Assembly (NCBI RefSeq): GCF_000518765.1
Contig: NZ_KI912491.1
Coordinates: 54,956 to 98,788, forward strand
Direction: 5' to 3'
Source of the DNA: Ruminococcus flavefaciens ATCC 19208
GTDB taxonomy: Bacteria; Bacillota; Clostridia; Oscillospirales; Ruminococcaceae
DNA length: 43,833 nucleotides
The first letter of the stretch is position 1; every line of letters begins with the position of its first letter. The notes below the pieces were generated by a model, which was not told the origin of the DNA, did no database searches, and was given only the letters and a program-made list of their open reading frames with translations. This document shows positions 23,631 to 30,370 of the stretch, piece by piece. The position numbers were made by a program, and so were the translations under genes.

Positions 23631-25073
23631 ATGGAAAAAGGAGGACTGCTGCCGCTTCTCGATGACAGCATAAAAGAGATACGCCGTATTTCGGGCGGTT
23701 CATCGGACTTGCTCATAAATCGTTTTGTCACAGGCGGCATACACTGCGCACTGCTCTGCTGTGAGGGCATGGTGTCCACATCGGTCATAACCGAGCTCAT
23801 ATTCGAGCCAATAACCGATATACCGCAGCAAAAGGATTCCTACGGATTGTTCCACTATATAAACGAGCAGCTTTTATTGTCCACTGACCGACCGCAGGTC
23901 AATGACTATGATACTCTTTTTCGGCTGATTAATTCGGGATTTGCGGTGCTTATTGCCGAGGGTGTAGACTTCGGACTTGCTTTCGGAGTGCAGGGCTATA
24001 ATTCAAGGGGAGTGCAGGAGCCCTCAGGCGAGGGGAATATCATGGGAGCACATGAGGGCTTCACAGAGACTATCCGCACTAATATGTCTCAGATACGCAG
24101 GCGTTTGAAGTCACCTGAACTGGTCATGGAGCTGTTTACTAAGGGAAAGAAGAGCCATACCGACCTTTGTTTTTGCTATATGAAAGACCGCGTACCGAAG
24201 TCACTCATGGAAAAGGTTCGCCGTTCCCTTGACGATGTGGAGCTTGAAGCTATACTGACAACGGGATATCTGCGCCCATTCGTTGAAAACGGCAGCTTCG
24301 AGATATTCGACTCCACAGGTACTACGGAGCGTCCCGATGTGCTTTGTTCAAAGCTTATAGAGGGCAGGATAGCTTTGCTTGTGGACGGAGTTCCCTATGC
24401 TGTAGTGATACCGAGGCTGTTCTGCGAGAGCTTTCAGACTCTTGACGATTACGCTTATAAGCCGTATTATGCGGTGTTCATGCGCTGGCTTAAATACGCA
24501 GCTTTCATTACAGCGGTATTGCTGCCGTCCTTTTATGTGGCGATAGTTATGTATCACCCAGAATTGCTTAACAGTACGCTGTTCATGCTGCTGGTGGAGG
24601 CTGAGAAAAAAGCCCCGCTTTCTATATTAACAGAGGCGCTTTTCGTACTGCTGATGTATGAGATAATACGTGAGGCAGGAGTGCGGCTGCCTAAGCCTGT
24701 AGGCGGAGCGGTGAGTATAATAAGCGGACTTATCATCGGTGATGCGGCAGTAAATTCGGGACTTGTCAGCACACCGCTCCTTACCATGACTGCGCTTTCA
24801 GTGCTTGGTGGACTTGTAGTGCCCGAGCTTAATCCGCAGGTGACAGTGCTGAGGCTTGCCTTTGTCATAGCTGGCGGAACACTGGGACTTTTCGGCATAA
24901 GCCTTCTTGCCTGTGCGGTGCTTGTAAATATATGTGCGACTGAGGATTACGGCTTTCCGTATACAGCTCCGCTGTCTCCGTTCAAAAGTAAAGGCATGGG
25001 CGACACGGCTGTGCGAATTGGTATGAGGAAAATGCAGAAACGCGACTTTACCGTGGAGGAATATTATGAATAG
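23631..25073 (+). CDS. Spore germination protein, GerA/GerKA family
   Basis: 480 residues from ATG 23631 (TGAGGTGAG 5-10 nt upstream). The open frame extends upstream through the dispersed repeats, but that part is not coding. The N-terminal soluble region carries LLINRFVTGG, the ALLCCEGMV strand and RTNMSQIRRRLKSPEL. The C-terminal region has four to five membrane helices with IISGLIIGDAAVNSGLVS, a GerA hallmark. GerA-type proteins form the A subunit of nutrient germinant receptors in the inner spore membrane. Translationally coupled to the following gerB-like gene (8-nt overlap). Confidence 0.92.
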   Translation: MEKGGLLPLLDDSIKEIRRISGGSSDLLINRFVTGGIHCALLCCEGMVSTSVITELIFEPITDIPQQKDSYGLFHYINEQLLLSTDRPQVNDYDTLFRLINSGFAVLIAEGVDFGLAFGVQGYNSRGVQEPSGEGNIMGAHEGFTETIRTNMSQIRRRLKSPELVMELFTKGKKSHTDLCFCYMKDRVPKSLMEKVRRSLDDVELEAILTTGYLRPFVENGSFEIFDSTGTTERPDVLCSKLIEGRIALLVDGVPYAVVIPRLFCESFQTLDDYAYKPYYAVFMRWLKYAAFITAVLLPSFYVAIVMYHPELLNSTLFMLLVEAEKKAPLSILTEALFVLLMYEIIREAGVRLPKPVGGAVSIISGLIIGDAAVNSGLVSTPLLTMTALSVLGGLVVPELNPQVTVLRLAFVIAGGTLGLFGISLLACAVLVNICATEDYGFPYTAPLSPFKSKGMGDTAVRIGMRKMQKRDFTVEEYYE

Positions 25074-26037
25074 CATATCAAAAAGACAGCTTGCGGCGCT
25101 GCTGCTTATAACGGATATGTTCGAGCTTTTCTGCTTCAGTGGAAATATGTCTCTTGAAACATTATACGGAGTTCTTGCAGGCATAGCCTTGCAGCTGCTT
25201 GCTGCACTGGTCCTTGCGTCAAAGGGTACAGAGCTGAAAAAATGGGCAGCTGTTTTTTATCTGGCATATGCGGTATTTTTCGGCGGAACGCTGTTTTCAG
25301 CACTGTGGCGTACAAGCGGTGAGGTGTATATACCGTCTGAGAGCGGTAACGGAGTCTGGGGCAGACTTATGATCGCAGGAGTTATCGCGCTTGTATGTCT
25401 TTACAGCTCGTCAACGGGAATAAAGTCTGTTGCGCGGGCATCGGCAATTGCCGCAGCGACAGGGATATTATGTCTTGGCATAGATTTTGTAAGTGCAGCT
25501 TTTAATGCAGACTGGAGCAATATCACTGCACCCGAAAGAAACGGCTTCATTTACGAAATAATGCGAGGGACTGCTCTCAGCGGAAGTCTCGGAAGTATGG
25601 CAGTACTGTCGGGAACTGTGAAAGGAGAGCGTTCAAGGGCGTTTGTGTGGTATTTCACGGCAAAGGCGATCATGTCGGCTGTGCTGATACTTACGGTGCT
25701 GTCAGTGACTGGAAGAATAATGGATATAACTGATTTTCCCGTTGTCACAGCAGCTCAGCTTTCACAACCCTTTGACGCACAGCGGATAGATGCGCTGTTT
25801 CTTGTTGTATTTGCTGTGTTTGCAGTCTTTTCCATTGCATTGCAGGTAATGACAGGCGCATATCTCATCAAGCAGATCTTTCCGCGATTTGTGCGGTGGA
25901 GAAGCAGCGCAGTCATTGTTATGATAATAGGTGCTGCGTGGGTTATATCGGGGCGCGAACTTCTTCCTGTCCGCGCCTGCGCGGCATCAGCCGCGCTTAT
26001 TATTGCGCCTTTGGGCGCAAAAAAGTCCGCTGCATAA
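25066..26037 (+). CDS. Spore germination permease, GerB/GerKB-like
   Basis: 323 residues, about ten hydrophobic segments. An N-terminal ISKRQLAALLLITDMFELFCF block and the overall layout match the APC-fold GerB subunit, though it is shorter than the usual ~360. Overlaps gerA by 8 nt, so an operon is certain. No gerC follows directly; a divergent candidate lies at 27798. The stop codon lies inside the terminator of the convergent tadA. Confidence 0.75.
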   Translation: MNSISKRQLAALLLITDMFELFCFSGNMSLETLYGVLAGIALQLLAALVLASKGTELKKWAAVFYLAYAVFFGGTLFSALWRTSGEVYIPSESGNGVWGRLMIAGVIALVCLYSSSTGIKSVARASAIAAATGILCLGIDFVSAAFNADWSNITAPERNGFIYEIMRGTALSGSLGSMAVLSGTVKGERSRAFVWYFTAKAIMSAVLILTVLSVTGRIMDITDFPVVTAAQLSQPFDAQRIDALFLVVFAVFAVFSIALQVMTGAYLIKQIFPRFVRWRSSAVIVMIIGAAWVISGRELLPVRACAASAALIIAPLGAKKSAA

Positions 26038-26047
26038 AGCAGCGGAC
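26019..26047 (-). terminator. tadA terminator
   Basis: On the minus strand GTCCGCTGC-tttat-GCAGCGGAC followed by TTTTTT; it overlaps the end of the gerB-like gene. Confidence 0.88.
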
Positions 26048-26056
26048 AGGCGCGGA

Positions 26057-26518
26057 TCAATCTCGGTTTTTTCTGATTCTGAGCTGTCGGAAGAATTCCG
26101 ACAGGATTTCGGCGCATTCTTTTTCCATGATACCGCCTGTTACTTCGGGGCGGTAATTGTAGGGGAGCTCAAACATTTTCTGTACTGATACGGCAGAGCC
26201 GCTTTTGATATCATATGCTCCGAAGTAAACGTTATCTATCCGTGAATTTATGATAGCTCCGCAGCACATGGGACAGGGTTCGAGAGTGACATACATTGCA
26301 CACTCGGGCAGCCGCCAGCCGCCAAGCTTTTTGCAGGCGGCATCAATAGCCATGATCTCCGCATGAGCAAGAGCGTTTTTTGCATTTTCGCGCATATTTC
26401 TTCCCTCGCCGACTATTTCTCCCGTAGTCTTTTTTACTATGACAGCTCCCACGGGCACTTCGCCCTCGTCAAAAGCCATCTGAGCGAGTTCAAGTGCTCG
26501 CTGCATATATTTTTCCAT
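26057..26518 (-). CDS. tadA: tRNA-specific adenosine-34 deaminase
   Basis: 153 residues. Zinc-dependent deaminase that converts A34 to inosine in tRNA-Arg(ACG). Motifs: HAE (His52, Glu54) and PCPMC (Cys82, Cys85), with VPVGAVIV upstream and NSRIDNVYFGA downstream. ATG 26518 has AGGTGA 7 nt upstream. It follows the CPBP-like gene by 9 nt on the same strand, so the two are co-transcribed. Confidence 0.95.
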   Translation of the reverse strand: MEKYMQRALELAQMAFDEGEVPVGAVIVKKTTGEIVGEGRNMRENAKNALAHAEIMAIDAACKKLGGWRLPECAMYVTLEPCPMCCGAIINSRIDNVYFGAYDIKSGSAVSVQKMFELPYNYRPEVTGGIMEKECAEILSEFFRQLRIRKNRD

Positions 26519-26527
26519 TTATTTCAC

Positions 26528-27691
26528 CTAAAAGAACATTTTTATAAGAGCAGCCAGCAGGCAAACGCATACCACAGCAGGTATCGGGAAACTTTTGCAA
26601 GCTATTCCGAGCCTCTGAGAATCTGTGTATTTTGAGCTGAATTCAGCTATGTGATGCTCTTTCTTTTTGCGCTTGAACAGATATATTATCATAACTCCTG
26701 CTGCACCTATGACGAATACGACCAACATGAAGGTGTTTCGTTTGAGGAATATCTTATCGGGAGAGCTGTCCTCCAGAAGTACAAGAGCAAGTCTGTACAT
26801 CTTGAAGCATATCTGTACGAATATAGCTGTTATGATAGTTCCGCTCCTCAGCATACCGATCGAAGCTATTACCGAGATAAGCAGGGCAGCGGGGAGCTCA
26901 CGGAAATCCTGTACAAGAAGCCCCGACATAGACGTTGTTATGACAACAGCAAATACGTCGCCGAATTGTCTTAGTGCGTTGAAAACAGCACCACGGAAGA
27001 AAAGCTCATACAGCACAGATATTATAACGATATCGAATATGGTATACACAACGAACTGGTTCTGACTCCATACCGAAGCATCGGCGTTTATGGAGCGGAA
27101 GTAGTTGAATACCAGCATGGTTCGGTTGGTATATATATTCGGCAGACAGGTAACGGTGCTGACTGCTAATGTCATACAAATAGTTCCAAGCATATCGGAA
27201 GCGTGATTGAGAGTGCTCATATATTCAAGTCTGTGAGGCATTCTGAACTTCTTGTGAAGATATATTGCCGGTACTAAGATCTTTACACATGAAGTGGCGA
27301 TAAGTGCGGTTATGACCTGAAGACTTCCGCCGTAAAGACCTGTGCTGAAAAAAGAAGTGTGCAGGTCAAATCCGATGAAATCAAAAACAGATATTACAAG
27401 CTTACTGATGATATTGTCCATCAGTATCCACATTAGCATAGCAATGCCGATGATGTTCATTATTTTGCCTATGCAGTCGCGCTCTGCTTTGGAAGCTGAT
27501 CTGTTTTCAAATCCTTTTCCTTCAACAAATACACTTTCCCTGCGGTCAAGTTCAAAATTGAAGGCATATGGATTATCTTTATCTTTTCGCCATTTTATAA
27601 AATTTTCGTTGTATGTCTGGTTCTGTGTAGAATAGTCAAATTGATCGACAACACTTATTATGGTGTTTCCTGAGGTGTCAGTGAGTTTCAT
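26528..27691 (-). CDS. CPBP-family (Abi) membrane protein with degenerate active site
   Basis: 387 residues. A ~70-residue cytoplasmic N-terminus is followed by about eight hydrophobic helices. The segment YELFFRGAVFNALRQF (~228-243) aligns with the EExxxR...FG motif of CAAX/bacteriocin-processing proteases, but the first catalytic Glu is Tyr228. No His is seen where the second and third motifs should be (SGLLVQDF; IFVQICFK). It may be an inactive homologue or scaffold. GGAGGTGA precedes the ATG at 27691. A TATTATAAT -10-like box lies upstream. Confidence 0.7.
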   Translation of the reverse strand: MKLTDTSGNTIISVVDQFDYSTQNQTYNENFIKWRKDKDNPYAFNFELDRRESVFVEGKGFENRSASKAERDCIGKIMNIIGIAMLMWILMDNIISKLVISVFDFIGFDLHTSFFSTGLYGGSLQVITALIATSCVKILVPAIYLHKKFRMPHRLEYMSTLNHASDMLGTICMTLAVSTVTCLPNIYTNRTMLVFNYFRSINADASVWSQNQFVVYTIFDIVIISVLYELFFRGAVFNALRQFGDVFAVVITTSMSGLLVQDFRELPAALLISVIASIGMLRSGTIITAIFVQICFKMYRLALVLLEDSSPDKIFLKRNTFMLVVFVIGAAGVMIIYLFKRKKKEHHIAEFSSKYTDSQRLGIACKSFPIPAVVCVCLLAALIKMFF

Positions 27692-27797
27692 TGGCTCACC
27701 TCCTACAATTTCTCATTATAATAGTATCACATTTCAGCAGAAACAGTGTTGATATTTTAGATTGATTATTTGAACAATCTATGAATAAGGAGAGAAA

Positions 27798-28328
27798 ATG
27801 AAAAATTCGATTTTGTATATATCAGCGTTATTATTTGTATTTTTGACAGGCTGTGCATCGGGGAAGATACACGAGAAAAGCTATCTCCGAGCCGCTTCTG
27901 TATCGGGAGAAAAAGGCAGAGAGCTTGTGCTCGCTTTCTTTGACGGCGATGAAGCTGTGGAGGCATCGGGGAAAAATACGGACGATGCCGAAAAAACTGC
28001 CGAGCTTAAGACAGGAAAGCCTGTTTTTACGGGATATACCGAGCTGATACTGATAGACGGCACAGAGTGCAAGGAACGGATCGTTCATATGCTGAAAGAA
28101 TGGAAGGTCTCGCCGTCATGTATAGTCGCATATTGTGGCAATGGTGGAAAACTGCTGAAAGAAAGTGATGCGGAAAAGCTTATCGGTACTGCCAGACAGG
28201 CTGTTGAGCAGGGGATCGCTCCGAAAAGTGATGTTATCACAGTTCTTGGAAAGCTCTGTATGGGGCATACCGCTGAAATTGCCGAGCTGTACGCCGACGG
28301 CACAGCAGGCAGTCATATTATATATTAG
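27798..28328 (+). CDS. Lipoprotein, possible truncated GerC-type germination subunit
   Basis: 176 residues. Lipobox LTGC (Cys19), then a soluble domain. The segment KPVFTGYTELILIDGTECKERIVHML...PSCIVAYC resembles the GxL-x-x-[LIV]-x-G / rDpei...vvva part of the GerAC N-terminal domain. The usual large C-terminal GerC domains are absent (families run ~370-400 residues). It lies 1.8 kb downstream of a gerA-gerB pair lacking gerC, on the same strand. AAGGAGAG precedes the ATG. Assignment is by resemblance only. It overlaps the convergent small gene by 4 nt. Confidence 0.5.
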   Translation: MKNSILYISALLFVFLTGCASGKIHEKSYLRAASVSGEKGRELVLAFFDGDEAVEASGKNTDDAEKTAELKTGKPVFTGYTELILIDGTECKERIVHMLKEWKVSPSCIVAYCGNGGKLLKESDAEKLIGTARQAVEQGIAPKSDVITVLGKLCMGHTAEIAELYADGTAGSHIIY

Positions 28329-28516
28329 TTCTGATGTCTTACTACGCCGTATTCATCATCGAGGCGGTAGTATGGACATGAATAATTAGTGCCCTGCATG
28401 AAGTGATACATCTCGTCCTCATCGAGATTGATCATACAAACATAGCAGTCATAGTCGTCATCATAAACATAGTTTGTACAGGTCTCGCAATTCGTAGCTT
28501 TTTTCTTCTTGTCCAT
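28325..28516 (-). CDS. Cys-rich small protein, DUF6472-like
   Basis: 63 residues: MDKKKKATNCETCTNYVYDD, a CxxC...CxxC-type pattern (C10, C13, C24, C27) and a late C47. Probably a small metal-binding protein common next to tsaD or other housekeeping genes in Ruminococcaceae. Its ribosome site (GGAGG) lies inside the last codons of tsaD, so translation is coupled. Confidence 0.75.
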   Translation of the reverse strand: MDKKKKATNCETCTNYVYDDDYDCYVCMINLDEDEMYHFMQGTNYSCPYYRLDDEYGVVRHQN

Positions 28517-28519
28517 ATA

Positions 28520-29530
28520 TTATATATCCTCCATAGAGAGGGTGGCAATAGCGTTGAGGCTTTCGTCTGCGGTTATACCTGCAAGCAGGTTGTAGCTGCC
28601 CTGACAGGCTATCATCGCACCGTTGTCGCCGCAGAGCTTTTTCTCGGGCATATAGAACTCAAAGCCGTGCTTTTCACAGGCTTCCGAAAGAGCTGCGCGT
28701 ACTCCTGTATTTGCGGAAACTCCGCCTGCAAGAGCAACTTTTTTATATCCGAGGGCTTCTGCCGCACGGATAGTCTTGTCTGTGAGTATTTCGGAAATAG
28801 TCTTTTGCAGACTTGCTGCAAGGTCGTCACGGTTTATATCCGTGCCCTTCTGCTCAGCATTGTGGAGCAGATTTATGACATTGGTTTTCAGTCCCGAAAA
28901 GCTGAAATCAAACTCACTTCCCGCAACAGCAGGGTGGGGGAGCCTGAAAGCGGCAGAGTCGCCGTTTTTAGCGGCATTATCTATGTGTACTCCGCCCGGA
29001 TAAGGAAATCCCATAGCTCTTGCGCACTTATCGAAACATTCTCCTGCTGCGTCATCGTGAGTCCTGCCTGCTACGCGGAATTTCGTATAGCTCAGGACTT
29101 CAATGATGTGACTGTGTCCGCCGCTTGCCACAAGGCAGAGGTAAGGCGGTTCAAGACCGGGGAATGTGAGATAATTCGTGGCGATATGACCTGCGATGTG
29201 GTGTACGGGGATAAGCGGTTTGCCGCAGGACATAGCCAGAGCCTTTGCAAAGCTTACTCCCACAAGGAGAGCGCCTATAAGTCCGGGGGCATATGTAACT
29301 GCGATGCCGTCAAGGTCTGCAAGGCTGACATTTGCATCGTCAAGAGCCTTGCGGACTACTCCGAGGATATTCTCGCAGTGCCGTCGTGAGGCTATCTCGG
29401 GGACTACGCCGCCGTACTTCTTGTGCTCTTCTATCTGTGTGGATATGACAGAGGAGAGTATCTCGCGGCAGTCTCTGACTACGCTTGCGGCGGTCTCGTC
29501 GCAGGAGCTTTCAATTCCAAGTATAAGCAT
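28520..29530 (-). CDS. tsaD: tRNA N6-adenosine threonylcarbamoyltransferase subunit
   Basis: 336 residues, full length. Catalyses transfer of the threonylcarbamoyl group to A37 of ANN-decoding tRNAs together with TsaB/TsaE. Motifs: GIESSCDETAAS at the start, HHIAGH metal ligands (His111, His115), CLVASGGHSHI, SFSGLKTNV, GGVSANTG and LCGDNGAMIA. Expressed ahead of the DUF6472-like gene. rimI lies upstream on the same strand, separated by a repeat-rich gap. Confidence 0.97.
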   Translation of the reverse strand: MLILGIESSCDETAASVVRDCREILSSVISTQIEEHKKYGGVVPEIASRRHCENILGVVRKALDDANVSLADLDGIAVTYAPGLIGALLVGVSFAKALAMSCGKPLIPVHHIAGHIATNYLTFPGLEPPYLCLVASGGHSHIIEVLSYTKFRVAGRTHDDAAGECFDKCARAMGFPYPGGVHIDNAAKNGDSAAFRLPHPAVAGSEFDFSFSGLKTNVINLLHNAEQKGTDINRDDLAASLQKTISEILTDKTIRAAEALGYKKVALAGGVSANTGVRAALSEACEKHGFEFYMPEKKLCGDNGAMIACQGSYNLLAGITADESLNAIATLSMEDI

Positions 29531-29559
29531 ACTATATCTTCTTTCATTTATTAGTACGG

Positions 29560-29680
29560 CATTAGCCGTTAAATATGTGCTTTTTGCGGAACGCCGAGGC
29601 GGCGTTCACTACATTGCGCTAATTATGTTTTCAACGGGATTGACGGGCGACGGGACGTCGCCCCTACTTAGTTCTTAGCT
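29560..29680. repeat. Dispersed palindromes between tsaD and rimI
   Basis: GAACGCC/GGCGTTC (29589-29607) followed by ACTACA, and GGGCGAC/GTCGCCC (29645-29663) followed by CCTAC. TTAGCCGTTAA and CTTAGTTCTTAGCTCTTAG strings lie around them. These are reverse-orientation members of the 'TGTAGGGG' family. Confidence 0.75.
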
Positions 29681-29687
29681 CTTAGAT

Positions 29688-30137
29688 CTAAGTTATGTTT
29701 AGCACCATAACGTCCGCATCCTCAATGGGATCATGGTAAAATCTCTTTCTTACGCCTGCTTTTACAAAGCCGAAGCTTTCGTACAAAGCGATGGCGGCAT
29801 AATTTGAGCTTCTCACCTCAAGGGCGAGAGTTTCAACTTCATCTGGGATAAGTCCGATGAACTCTGTGAGCAATGCTCTTGCAACGCCCATGCGGCGGTA
29901 TTCGGGAGCAGTAGCCACTGTGAGTATCTCACCTGTATCTGCGGCTGTGAAGCCTGCTATAAGACCTGCAAGGCGGTCGCCGTCATATGCGGCAAGAACT
30001 ATGCCTCCCGATCTGGCAGCTTCCGAACGGAAATCATCGGCAGACCAGCCGTCCGAACCTACGCACTGCTTATCAAGAGCAGAAAGCTCATCGTAATTCA
30101 ATTGAAAATTGAAAATTGAGAATTGAGAATTATTCAT
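29688..30137 (-). CDS. rimI: Ribosomal protein S18 alanine N-acetyltransferase (GNAT)
   Basis: 149 residues. GNAT core with GEILTVATAPEYRRMGVARALL (acetyl-CoA-binding R/Q-x-x-G-x-G/A) and LEVRSSNYAAIALYESFGFVKAGVRKRFYHDP, typical of RimI. It commonly accompanies tsaD. Start ATG 30137 has GGGTGAGA upstream. The first ~13 residues (NNSQFSIFNFQLN) are encoded by an AT-rich AATTGAGAATTG/AATTGAAAATTG repeat, so the N-terminus looks recently rebuilt. Confidence 0.85.
   Translation of the reverse strand: MNNSQFSIFNFQLNYDELSALDKQCVGSDGWSADDFRSEAARSGGIVLAAYDGDRLAGLIAGFTAADTGEILTVATAPEYRRMGVARALLTEFIGLIPDEVETLALEVRSSNYAAIALYESFGFVKAGVRKRFYHDPIEDADVMVLNIT
30092..30136. repeat. AATTGARAATTG-type tandem repeat at the rimI start
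   Basis: About four 10-11 bp units of the form CAATTGAAAATTGAGAATT. The unit reads through the start codons of rimI without breaking the frame. Confidence 0.7.
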
Positions 30138-30217
30138 CGGTTCTCACCCTATTAATGTATTTTTTGCAGACGAATAACATTCGTTCGGTAATATCTGAAA
30201 AACCACAAATGACCAAT

Positions 30218-30347
30218 TGTAGGGGCTGCCTTTGGCGGCACGTCTTAATTTAATAGAAACCTGCGGACGCCCACTGGGTGCCCCTACAGTGGGTTCATGT
30301 TATTTATTGCGTAAGTCATACACGGGCGAGCGGAACTCGCCCCTACA
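30218..30347. repeat. Three dispersed palindromes in the rimI-polA gap
   Basis: Copy a: TGTAGGGGCTGCC...GGCA (30218-30244, plus). Copy b: CCCA/TGGG core ending CCCCTACA (30265-30288, minus). Copy c: CGGGCGAG...CTCGCCCC then TACA (30323-30347, minus). Densest cluster in the window; the 30138-30370 gap contains nothing else. Confidence 0.8.
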
Positions 30348-30370
30348 GGCTAACGGTAAAGGCTAAGGGC

